A DNA stretch of 64,000 bases from Ricordea florida (Eukaryota; Cnidaria; Anthozoa; Corallimorpharia; Ricordeidae), in the NCBI GenBank assembly GCA_949710005.1, contig OX453272.1:42954157-43018156 (forward strand), given 5' to 3'. The position numbers and the translations under genes were made by a program. The notes beneath the pieces were generated by a model, which made no database searches, was not told the DNA's origin, and saw only the letters and a program-made list of their open reading frames with translations. Positions 30,582 to 38,477 of this stretch are shown here, one piece after another. Position 1 is the first letter of the stretch, and each line of letters starts with the position of its first letter.

Positions 30582-31208
30582 CTACGCCCCGTTTGGAACT
30601 TCCAAATAGCAATTAAATGGGTGTCTTAAAGATAAACAAAGTCTAGAATATTTTTCAGTTTTCAGGAGTTGTACAAACTTTTTACTAGTTTCAGAGTCTA
30701 AATCACCTCCATAATCTTCGAAAAGCATCTTCATACCTTTCTGTGATGGATTGTGGAATGAAACAACACAAGCTACATTTTCACGGAATGGTTTTGCTAT
30801 GGATGTTAATTGCTGAGTGAGAACCCAAACTGATAATCCATGATGTCTTCCAGAGAATGCTAAATCTATAAACTTGTTAGATCTTTTCTTCAGATCACCC
30901 GAAACAGCGCAATCATCTAAAATTATTAATGTATTTGTTCCAGAGAATAAAGTTTGACAATCAGTTAATAACTCATTAATCTCATCAATGTTACTAGCAT
31001 CTGGTGATAATACAAAGAAACGTTTATCTCCTCGGGCAAAATTATGATAAGTTTTATTCTTAGAATAAGTTGGGCATATTAAAACAATGTAATCAAAAAT
31101 TTTTCGGAATGGTCCTCTTAGCTGATTGATGAGGTACTTTGTTTTTCCACAATTTGTTGGGCCGGTTATGATACAATGGAATGGTATTTTTTCTCGTAGT
31201 TCTTCCAT
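30582..31208 (-). CDS. DNA-packaging ATPase (FtsK/HerA superfamily, A32-like)
   Basis: 208 aa from the ATG at 31208; the upstream in-frame ATG at 31223 sits too close to the promoter-like box. Walker A G-P-T-N-C-G-K-T at residues 16-23; Walker B L-I-I-L-D-D-C at 94-100; then a V-L-T-Q-Q sensor-like strand near 129-133. This arrangement is that of poxvirus A32-type and Polinton ATPases, which pump the genome into preformed capsids. Full length for the family. It lies next to the major capsid gene, as is usual for morphogenesis modules. Confidence 0.93.
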   Translation of the reverse strand: MEELREKIPFHCIITGPTNCGKTKYLINQLRGPFRKIFDYIVLICPTYSKNKTYHNFARGDKRFFVLSPDASNIDEINELLTDCQTLFSGTNTLIILDDCAVSGDLKKRSNKFIDLAFSGRHHGLSVWVLTQQLTSIAKPFRENVACVVSFHNPSQKGMKMLFEDYGGDLDSETSKKFVQLLKTEKYSRLCLSLRHPFNCYLEVPNGA

Positions 31209-31234
31209 GATTTTTTGTATCATAACATAATATT

Positions 31235-31247
31235 TTTTTAAATTCGC
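31235..31247 (-). promoter_or_regulatory. GAATTTAAAAA box before the ATPase gene
   Basis: GCGAATTTAAAAAAATA on the minus strand, 27 bp from the ATG at 31208. It is the weakest consensus match in the minus-strand block. Confidence 0.45.
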
Positions 31248-31274
31248 TTCCAGCTTCGCTCCGCTACGCGGGGA

Positions 31275-31306
31275 GGCCCGAAGGGCCGATGGGGAGGGCT
31301 CCGCCC
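31275..31306. terminator. GC-rich hairpin cluster between capsid and ATPase genes
   Basis: GGCCC-GAA-GGGCC (31275-31287) and GGGC-TCC-GCCC (31296-31306) follow the capsid gene's stop (31327) on the minus strand. The 118-bp spacer is far more GC-rich than its surroundings. The second hairpin is identical to one at 33648-33658. Confidence 0.5.
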
Positions 31307-31326
31307 GATCGCGGGCCTATAGGGCT

Positions 31327-32583
31327 TTAGTACTTAATGGAGCGTAAACCTGAATTCATAATCTCCATCATTGCATCAGCTACAACAAACATATGACAGG
31401 TTATAGTGCCAGATCCACTTTGTTTTCTTTTAATTTCTAGTTTTACACCATCTTGTGTATTGTTTAATGCTAGTCCACCACCATGAATACCATTATCAGG
31501 GTGAGTTCTCATATCAACCCAAAGAGCAAACTTATCAGCATAAAAATCCTTTTCCTTTACCGACCAGCGGGAGGAACCTGACTGCCTCCCTTCGACCAGA
31601 CTAAAACGTTTCTTTAACGACTCCCATAGATCAGATGGTATCATCCCCTTAGAGTATAAACGATTTGGCACGCCATCAACATCTATATTGATTGAGGTGA
31701 TACCTGGGTTGTAAAAATTCTCAGAGTTACGCGCACCTGCTGTGAATGGTAATGTAAACAAACACAATATTCCTGTCATTGATCTTCTAGGTAAATTAAT
31801 ATGCTGATTTATAACACCATCACCGCCTATAGAAAATGTAAAAGTTTTGTGTAGAGTAACATTTTCATAAAAGAATCCTTTTCCAACCTGATAAGCTGCT
31901 TGTGCCTCGCGAGCCAAGTATTCACTTGAAATGGAGGAATATTCTAACTCAAGGTTTTTGATTGAATAAGATGGAGTCTTAGTAGTATCAGAATAAACAA
32001 CAATATCATTAATTGGAGCAAGTGTAATCTCAAATATTAGATGATGATCTAGAGCTTTTGGGTAAAAAACTCCATGATCGTTTAGAATAGGATGGTTTAG
32101 TGGTATACGATACTTGGTGTTATGTACTGATGCAAGGGTAACTGCCTTAACATCTTGTGTTTTCTTATCACCCGCATTTGTCCTAAGCTTTCTCATGTTT
32201 TCAGAAGAAATACCTTGTTTTAATCTATCTTCACGTTCTTCATCTGTTAAGAATAAGTCGTGATAGGTTTGAAAAAGATCATATCTTTGTGTATCCTGTA
32301 ATGTTTCACCTCCAAAAAGAACTTTAAGTCTAGATATAAGATTACTTCCCACATTATTCACAAGTGTATTATTAGCATGCCCATCTACATCTAAATCAAA
32401 TAATAGAGATACACTTCCTGGTACAATCACTAAATTCTCAGAAAGTTTTGGAATATTTATATATAATGTTTCTCCAGGGCTAGCTGAGGATGGATTGAGA
32501 GTAATTCGGTTCATTGTTGATTCTGCTTTCAAACCAAATGGCTCTCTAGGAATTCTGTTTGGATTAATTTTTTCAGACGTCAT
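31327..32583 (-). CDS. Major capsid protein (double jelly roll)
   Basis: 418 aa. Two beta-rich halves fit the double-jelly-roll fold of Polinton, adintovirus and other PRD1-lineage capsids: roughly residues 30-215 (with V-S-L-L-F-D-L-D-V-D-G near 58) and 240-405. The second half contains I-D-V-D-G-V-P-N-R-L-Y-S-K-G-M (about 300-314), F-A-L-W-V-D-M-R-T-H-P-D-N-G-I-H-G-G-G (about 352-370) and a final hydrophobic strand, which I recognise as typical of Polinton major capsids. Three such subunits would form each pseudo-hexameric capsomer. Divergent from the integrase, with only 33 bp between start codons. Confidence 0.9.
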   Translation of the reverse strand: MTSEKINPNRIPREPFGLKAESTMNRITLNPSSASPGETLYINIPKLSENLVIVPGSVSLLFDLDVDGHANNTLVNNVGSNLISRLKVLFGGETLQDTQRYDLFQTYHDLFLTDEEREDRLKQGISSENMRKLRTNAGDKKTQDVKAVTLASVHNTKYRIPLNHPILNDHGVFYPKALDHHLIFEITLAPINDIVVYSDTTKTPSYSIKNLELEYSSISSEYLAREAQAAYQVGKGFFYENVTLHKTFTFSIGGDGVINQHINLPRRSMTGILCLFTLPFTAGARNSENFYNPGITSINIDVDGVPNRLYSKGMIPSDLWESLKKRFSLVEGRQSGSSRWSVKEKDFYADKFALWVDMRTHPDNGIHGGGLALNNTQDGVKLEIKRKQSGSGTITCHMFVVADAMMEIMNSGLRSIKY

Positions 32584-32616
32584 TGTAATTTATAAGATAC
32601 TTTGGTTAATCTTTAA
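32584..32616. promoter_or_regulatory. 33-bp divergent promoter region (capsid / integrase)
   Basis: The capsid box CATTTAAAGATT (minus strand, 32608-32619) overlaps the integrase ATG at 32617. TTTAAA is palindromic, so one box may serve both genes, but the integrase would then have almost no leader. No downstream Met precedes the catalytic core. Confidence 0.55.
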
Positions 32617-33663
32617 ATGAGTAACGAAAAGATATCCCGAAGGGAGGCGGCTGCGCCGATACTTTCAAAAATATATTATTCAACTGAAGGATATTGGAAA
32701 GGATATTCTACAATTCCTAAATTAGCTGTGAAGGCGAAAGTAAGTGAAGATGAAGCAAAACAATGGTTGGAGAAACAAGCAATATGGCAAATTTATCTTC
32801 CATCTCCAAAATATATACCTAGGCCTCACTGGACTGTGGATAAGCCTAATCAGATTCATCAAGCAGATTTATTATTTTTACCGCATGATAGAGTTGGAAG
32901 AAAAACATATAAATACGCATTAGTTGTGGTTGATGTGGCAAGTAGATACAAAGATGCTGAAGCATTAACCTCAAAAGAAAGTCGAGAGATAACAGAAGCT
33001 TTTAAGAAAATATATTCTAGAAAAATAGACCGCGAAGCGAAGTTAAAATACCCTAAAACATTAATGGTTGATCCTGGAAAAGAATTTATGGGTGAAGTTA
33101 CTAAACTTATGAATTATCATAATGTGAAAATACAAAGAAGCGAAGCCGGAAACCATAGAGCACAAGCGTTTGTGGAAAGAGCAAATAGGACATTAAGTGA
33201 AAAATTATTTAGTCATCAATATGCGCAAGAAATGATAAGCGATGAAAGGTCTAGAGTATGGGTTAAACGATTACAAGATATTTTGAAAACTTTGAACAAT
33301 ACGCCGACGAGAATAACCGGTAAAAAGCCCGTTAAGGCTATAAAACAGAAAGAGGTGAATATTGAAACTAAAAATTATCAACGAGTTGTTGGTCTTGATG
33401 AGGATAGATTACCACCAGAGGTTAAAGTTAGATATCTATTATCTCCTGGCGAGCTTGAAGGTGGAGAAAAAAGACGCGCTACAGATCCAATTTGGAGTAT
33501 TAAAGTTTATAATATTTATAAAAGTATAATTTCACCTAATCAGCCAGTTTTATATTATTTGACTGACGGGCCAAGGCGTGGATTTGTACGGGAAGAATTG
33601 CAAGTTATTCCTTATGATACGCAGTTGCCTCCTAATTCTGTTTTAGAGGGCTCCGCCCGATAA
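32617..33663 (+). CDS. Retroviral-type (rve) integrase
   Basis: 348 aa. Residues about 20-60 form a helix-turn-helix-like N domain (S-T-I-P-K-L-A-V-K-A-K-V-S-E-D-E-A-K-Q-W-L). The catalytic core carries D84 (Q-A-D-L-L-F), D152 (M-V-D-P-G-K-E-F) and E187 (F-V-E-R-A-N-R-T-L), a D,D-34-E triad as in Polinton and LTR-retroelement integrases that join DNA ends to target DNA. The C-terminal region (Y-Y-L-T-D-G...R-E-E-L-Q-V-I-P) looks like a small beta-barrel target- or DNA-binding domain. All three catalytic residues are present. Its end overlaps the polymerase 3' end by 52 bp, tail to tail. Confidence 0.94.
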   Translation: MSNEKISRREAAAPILSKIYYSTEGYWKGYSTIPKLAVKAKVSEDEAKQWLEKQAIWQIYLPSPKYIPRPHWTVDKPNQIHQADLLFLPHDRVGRKTYKYALVVVDVASRYKDAEALTSKESREITEAFKKIYSRKIDREAKLKYPKTLMVDPGKEFMGEVTKLMNYHNVKIQRSEAGNHRAQAFVERANRTLSEKLFSHQYAQEMISDERSRVWVKRLQDILKTLNNTPTRITGKKPVKAIKQKEVNIETKNYQRVVGLDEDRLPPEVKVRYLLSPGELEGGEKRRATDPIWSIKVYNIYKSIISPNQPVLYYLTDGPRRGFVREELQVIPYDTQLPPNSVLEGSAR

Positions 33664-36600
33664 TGACCATATGGCAGAGTATGTATTCCATCTTCTTGAA
33701 TGATTCTCTTATCATCATCAGCAGATAGTGCAACTTTATTAACAGTTTCAGTATAAACAAAATGCTTATAACTTCTTATTACAGGCATTTCTCTCATCTG
33801 CTTTACTTTGCTATTCAAACATTCCTTATAATCATCAAATTTTATTCCCTTTTCAATAACTGATTTCTTTATTCCTTTATTCTTTTTTTCCTCTTTACCA
33901 TCATCCAACCTGAAAGAATATAGTTTAGCTCGTAGACCAACAAATTCGGTTATTATTTTTCCGCCGGCTTCATCTTTAAACTTACCAATTACTTTTTTGT
34001 TCACACCAACCTCAATTCCTGATGTATGATTTTTAGGGTAATTACTTGTATCAAATCTCACTCTAACATCAGGGCTTATATCCTTATAGAAATCCTCAGT
34101 TTCTATATCATATACAAGACTATCTGTATCTGTCATAAGTAATTTAGCTTTTTCACCATATTTTAGTTTTATATAATTATAATGAAAGTCATACATCATT
34201 GCTTTACTTATATCTAAAATACACATTCCTAAGTAAATAGGTTTATTGTATTTTATATGTGTTATATTCATATGTACCGCCATAAGATTTTCAGAAAAAA
34301 TAGTGCGACGATTATAGTTAGCTTTTGATATTAATTTTCTTGCTTCTTTCTCATTTGTTACTAATCTTATATCTACCCTTTTTCTAAGATTTTCCATTGT
34401 TTTACCAAATACAGAGTTGTTCATTAGTTTGAAGAAATCTTTTTCAAAGTCGTTTTTCGCTTGTGCTCTCAATTTTGTATTCAAATCTATGTAAGGTTTT
34501 AACCATTCAGACTCTTCAAATTTAATTCCTCTATGAATCTTTGTTACTTCTAATCCTAGACTTTCATACTTTTTTAGTGTTTCATGATGAACAACATAAT
34601 TTTTCTTATCATTTAGGTTTGGTATCAATTTCTCAACCCTATTAACCTTAATTCTTTCCGGGGCAAGCGGGTAGTCACTATGTAAATCATGAAGATGCTG
34701 TGGATATTTTAAATCAACCTCTACTATACATGGCATATTTCTCCAATTTGTTTGCTCATTTTCACTCATCCATTTTAAATCATGAGTTGGTAATGCTTCA
34801 CTCATTGCCCCACCATATAAATTATTTGCATCTAGATATTGTATATAATTTGTAACCATTTTAGGATCATATTCTTTCATGTATGGGTTATTTGCTTTAG
34901 CATATCTGTTTGATATTTGTGCTATACCACCTCGAACTCCTTTCTCAATCATAATTAACATATCAATGTCGATTATCATCTCCAATTCAATTTTGGTTAA
35001 CTTTAACATTGCATCCCAAGCTAGTCCTGGGACTGTATAATACCAAGCAGGGTCCAAACCATAATGTGTTTGACAAACATCTCTAAAGTTTTCAAAAACA
35101 TCTGCTAATAATAACACATCAGACTGGAGATATAGATTGAGGTAATCTCGCATTGTTTTCATATTAAAAGTTTCCCATACCTTTTTAGCATGTTCATAAT
35201 CTTCATCTGAAATATCTTCACCTCTAAGTTTTGAGTAAAAAGATTCCTTTGGCGGAAGTTGGGTTTCGTTTAATTTATCAAAATCATCAAGATAATCATA
35301 TGGGAATACTCCCTTTCTCAATAATAACTTTAATTCTTCGCCTACAAAATACTTTGTTATTTCATGTAGGTTTTTATCTGTTTGATTAAGACACCTACTT
35401 CCTTTTATTACACCTTTACAAACATCACACTTACCACATTTTGTAAGATTACTAGACAAACTATCAAGGCTGGACGGCATAAATTTTAATGAATCTATAA
35501 ACTTTATATCTCTCTTAACATCTATCATCTTATCACTTTCTTTATCTTTGTAGGTATCAACCACAATCTCTTTTGAGAAAGAAATATACTTTTCCTCATT
35601 ATTAGGTATAAGTTTTATTTTACCTTCTGTTTTTGCAAGATTATTAATAAATAGATGAGCATCATAACCTGATAAATTGTGAATTATAACAGGAAAGAAT
35701 TTTGGAATCTTATAATTTAAATTGCATTCATTATGTGCTGCACCTCTATACTTTCCTGTAAGATGACAGTGATCTATTACCTTATCTTCACCTAATTCTT
35801 TCTCACATATATGACAATGAGTTGCGTTTTCATAGTTTATTTTTTCATCTCCGGTCATATTCTCCTTATTAAACTTTTTGAATCTTTTTACATTATAACT
35901 AATACATTTTTTATAAATTTCCTTAAATTCTTTCTCTAGATATTCAACAAATTTCTGCGCCACATCATCTTCTTCTGATTCGGCTGTATATCTATAAAAT
36001 CTTGATTTACATATTTTTTCATTAAAACTCTTAATATAACAACCAAATGCAACGGGTTTGTGAGTTTGATATTTATTTGTAAAACTTTTGCTTTTATCTA
36101 AGGGTTCATTATTTTTTATTTTTTTCAAAATACACTCAAAGTCAGCGTATGCTACAAAAGGTATTCTCATTTTTTTCACAAAATTTTTAAAAGAAATAAA
36201 ACAAGGATTACCATCTTTATCTTTTAACATATCAATCCTTGCTTCATTGTACAAATAACAATATCCTTCATGCTTTTCCAATGTGCTTTTTAAGTGAAAA
36301 GGATTCAAACAATTATCACAAAAATACAACTTACATTTACGTTTAGTAACTTGTCTGCGTATAAGTGCACTAATATTCTTTATTAAAACAAAGTGTTTAT
36401 TTGGCTCTTCATCTTTATTTTCTTCTGTTAATAAAAGTAATCTAATCAATTTAAACCCCCGTTTACTACTTCTTTTTATACTATATACTCCTATTTTTTC
36501 ATCATATCCAAATATAGCAATATCATAATCATTTTGTTGTTCAAAATTAATAATATCTTGTTTTGCACTTGGAAAATTAATTCCATTCCAATTAAAATTC

Positions 36601-37889
36601 TTTGATTGTTCAATTAATTCTTTAGTTATTCTTTGTGGGTTTTTATCAGTTGGATAAACAGCTCTTGTTACACACCACTTGAAACATTCATTATCATTAT
36701 TCTTGAGGTTAATAAGAGCATTCCTGTTTAACAATTCTTTTGGTAATTGAATATAAGATCCTCCTAAAAGTGGAACAAAACGATCTATGAAAATATCAAA
36801 GAATAGTACGCGTTCAAATACCCAACCAGAACCATTATTTATAAAACCATCAAATAATTCAAGTTGTAGATTTGTTAATCTATCAAATAATTCTGATAAA
36901 TCTGTTGATTCAAGAACAATTTCTGATTTTTCAGAAGGAAAGGCTCTTTCACATAATTCAATTTCCCCAGTGTTAATATTTTTTTTCCAGAATCTGCATG
37001 AAAATATAAATTTAACCTTTAATGATTTTTGTGATTCAACTCTCTTTCTAAGTAAATCTATAACTTTTGGTTTTATTTTATGTAAGAATGTCTTTTCTCC
37101 AATCTTTTCTTTTCCTTTAATCCTATAGCTTATATAATTACCATTAATAGCTGATTCATATTCCTTTGGTGTAAAATCTTCGTCATTTTTTTCTTCATTT
37201 CTTTTTAATATTTTCGGTCTTGCTCCTTCCTTCTCATAATCCTTATTATTTTTTCTTTCACCTTTCTTATTATCACTTTTAGGTGGTGGTTTTATTTCTT
37301 TGGGTTTATTTACTTTTTTATATCTTTCTATAAAATTTTTAGCTAATTCTTCTGCTTTATTTTTTACTTTTTTAGGAATATATGGTTTTACAAAATTCCA
37401 AAACTTTTTTAATACATTTCCCACAAAAGGAGTTTGTTTTGTTTTTGTATTTTTCGGTTTGGGTTTATTAATATTTTGCGGGGGTGGGCCTGGAGGAGTC
37501 CCCGGTCGACGATTAGGTGGTGGGCCTGGTGGAGGGCTATCTGGATTAATTCGATCTGGTGAACCAGGCAATGTACCGGGCATAGGCTGAGGTATAGTTA
37601 AAGGTGGTAAATTTGCTCGATTTGCTGGTCTTATTTGTTGTGGTTCAATTTCTGGAATTGGAAGAGGTAAATTTGGTTGATCTATTGGCCTCATTGGCGT
37701 ATTACGTAGCTCATTAACAATTCCAGCAATATTAGTAATAATTCGTTGAATATTATTAGTTATTTCAGGAATATTACTCAACTCTTGAACAAAATCTCTT
37801 TTATTAAAATACGATCGCCCTGGAATATTATACCATCTAGCCAGCGATTTCAATTGCACAACATTTAATCTTCGTAATTGTTGATCCAT
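33612..37889 (-). CDS. Protein-primed family B DNA polymerase with long multidomain N-terminal extension
   Basis: 1425 aa. Residues 1-45: SAP-like basic segment; 65-150: Pro-rich linker; 150-245: basic. About 375-545: a conserved-looking region with D-N-E-C-F-K-W (C402) and a later H499-F-V-L-I-K-N, then a Cys/His finger (C524, C527, H540, C544). Exonuclease: ExoI D583-x-E585, ExoII N738...Y742-D743, ExoIII Y920-x3-D924. Between ExoI and ExoII is an endonuclease-VII-like HNH finger (C692, C695, D706-H707-C708-H709, H719, C722). A further zinc ribbon has C818, C821, C824, C833. Polymerase: motif A D1020...N-L-Y-G, motif B K1154-L-M-N-N-S-x2-G-K, motif C D1254-T-D-S. All catalytic residues are present; it replicates the element. 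Confidence 0.95.
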   Translation of the reverse strand: MDQQLRRLNVVQLKSLARWYNIPGRSYFNKRDFVQELSNIPEITNNIQRIITNIAGIVNELRNTPMRPIDQPNLPLPIPEIEPQQIRPANRANLPPLTIPQPMPGTLPGSPDRINPDSPPPGPPPNRRPGTPPGPPPQNINKPKPKNTKTKQTPFVGNVLKKFWNFVKPYIPKKVKNKAEELAKNFIERYKKVNKPKEIKPPPKSDNKKGERKNNKDYEKEGARPKILKRNEEKNDEDFTPKEYESAINGNYISYRIKGKEKIGEKTFLHKIKPKVIDLLRKRVESQKSLKVKFIFSCRFWKKNINTGEIELCERAFPSEKSEIVLESTDLSELFDRLTNLQLELFDGFINNGSGWVFERVLFFDIFIDRFVPLLGGSYIQLPKELLNRNALINLKNNDNECFKWCVTRAVYPTDKNPQRITKELIEQSKNFNWNGINFPSAKQDIINFEQQNDYDIAIFGYDEKIGVYSIKRSSKRGFKLIRLLLLTEENKDEEPNKHFVLIKNISALIRRQVTKRKCKLYFCDNCLNPFHLKSTLEKHEGYCYLYNEARIDMLKDKDGNPCFISFKNFVKKMRIPFVAYADFECILKKIKNNEPLDKSKSFTNKYQTHKPVAFGCYIKSFNEKICKSRFYRYTAESEEDDVAQKFVEYLEKEFKEIYKKCISYNVKRFKKFNKENMTGDEKINYENATHCHICEKELGEDKVIDHCHLTGKYRGAAHNECNLNYKIPKFFPVIIHNLSGYDAHLFINNLAKTEGKIKLIPNNEEKYISFSKEIVVDTYKDKESDKMIDVKRDIKFIDSLKFMPSSLDSLSSNLTKCGKCDVCKGVIKGSRCLNQTDKNLHEITKYFVGEELKLLLRKGVFPYDYLDDFDKLNETQLPPKESFYSKLRGEDISDEDYEHAKKVWETFNMKTMRDYLNLYLQSDVLLLADVFENFRDVCQTHYGLDPAWYYTVPGLAWDAMLKLTKIELEMIIDIDMLIMIEKGVRGGIAQISNRYAKANNPYMKEYDPKMVTNYIQYLDANNLYGGAMSEALPTHDLKWMSENEQTNWRNMPCIVEVDLKYPQHLHDLHSDYPLAPERIKVNRVEKLIPNLNDKKNYVVHHETLKKYESLGLEVTKIHRGIKFEESEWLKPYIDLNTKLRAQAKNDFEKDFFKLMNNSVFGKTMENLRKRVDIRLVTNEKEARKLISKANYNRRTIFSENLMAVHMNITHIKYNKPIYLGMCILDISKAMMYDFHYNYIKLKYGEKAKLLMTDTDSLVYDIETEDFYKDISPDVRVRFDTSNYPKNHTSGIEVGVNKKVIGKFKDEAGGKIITEFVGLRAKLYSFRLDDGKEEKKNKGIKKSVIEKGIKFDDYKECLNSKVKQMREMPVIRSYKHFVYTETVNKVALSADDDKRIIQEDGIHTLPYGHYRAEPSKTELGGNCVS
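33648..33658. repeat. GGGC-TCC-GCCC hairpin in overlapping gene ends
   Basis: It lies where the integrase and polymerase 3' ends overlap and is coding in both. Identical to 31296-31306. It may serve as a 3'-end signal for convergent transcripts. Confidence 0.45.
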
Positions 37890-37929
37890 TTGTATATTAA
37901 TTATTCTTATTCTATAATCATTTTTCTTT

Positions 37930-37939
37930 CTTTTAAATC
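37930..37939 (-). promoter_or_regulatory. TIR-resident GATTTAAAAG box upstream of the polymerase
   Basis: Same box as in the left TIR, here about 41-50 bp before the ATG at 37889 because the non-repeated leader is longer. Confidence 0.55.
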
Positions 37940-37963
37940 ATTTTTATTTTAAATTTTTATTAA

Positions 37964-38447
37964 ATGTGCCAGGACCCAGCTTCACATTGACTTTGCATAT
38001 CTCCACATTGGCTTGGTGAGGGCTTGGTTAAGGGTTTGGTTGGGGTTTTGTGAGGGTTTGGTTGGGGCTTGGATGGGGCTTGGCGAGGGGTTGATGAAGT
38101 ATTTATGAAGTTTTGGTAAGAGCCCCGTATCGTCCAGTTTATAAAATCCTTGTTATAATTTAAATAAAGCCAAAATAAAATCAAAATAAAATCGAAATAA
38201 TAAAAATGTGCCAGGACCCAGCTTCACATTGACTTTGCATATCTCCACATTGGCTTGGTGAGGGCTTGGTTAAGGGTTTGGTTGGGGTTTTGTGAGGGTT
38301 TGGTTGGGGCTTGGATGGGGCTTGGCGAGGGGTTGATGAAGTATTTATGAAGTTTTGGTAAGAGCCCCGTATCGTCCAGTTTATAAAATCCTTGTTATAA
38401 TTTAAATAAAGCCAAAATAAAATCAAAATAAAATCGAAATAATAAAA
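37964..38447 (-). repeat. Two tandem 242-bp units in the right TIR
   Basis: 37964-38205 and 38206-38447 are apparently identical; each begins ATGTGCCAGGACCC. A third partial start (ATGTGCCAGGATCC) follows at 38448. In the left TIR the same GTGCCAGGA box bounds a single unit at both sides, so unequal exchange or slippage between these short boxes explains the duplication. Each unit carries one G-tract array (38010-38092, 38252-38334). Confidence 0.9.
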
Positions 38448-38477
38448 ATGTGCCAGGATCCCCATAACACTACATCA

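Larger units (their letters stand above)
22969..38477. mobile_element. Complete Polinton/Maverick (adintovirus-like) element, 15.5 kb
   Basis: Terminal inverted repeats bound a region encoding the hallmark set: protein-primed PolB, rve integrase, A32/FtsK packaging ATPase, double-jelly-roll major capsid protein and a putative penton/minor capsid protein, plus small membrane proteins. Length and gene set match Polintons of invertebrates. All 14 frames are open, and where compared by their translations the two TIRs agree over 87 codons. This suggests a recent insertion, or ends homogenised by replication. I found no separate adenovirus-type maturation protease gene. The genes form a minus-strand structural block flanked by early-type genes at both ends. 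Confidence 0.96.
37907..38477 (-). repeat. Right terminal inverted repeat (571 bp, with internal duplication)
   Basis: Inverted copy of the left TIR plus one extra 242-bp unit. It begins internally at TTATTCTATAATCA and ends CCCCATAACACTACATCA. The polymerase start codon lies 18 bp inside its inner border. Confidence 0.93.

Noticed and set aside
36787..37128. 113-codon plus-strand frame opposite the polymerase
   Set aside because: Antisense to the polymerase N-terminal region, with no independent evidence.
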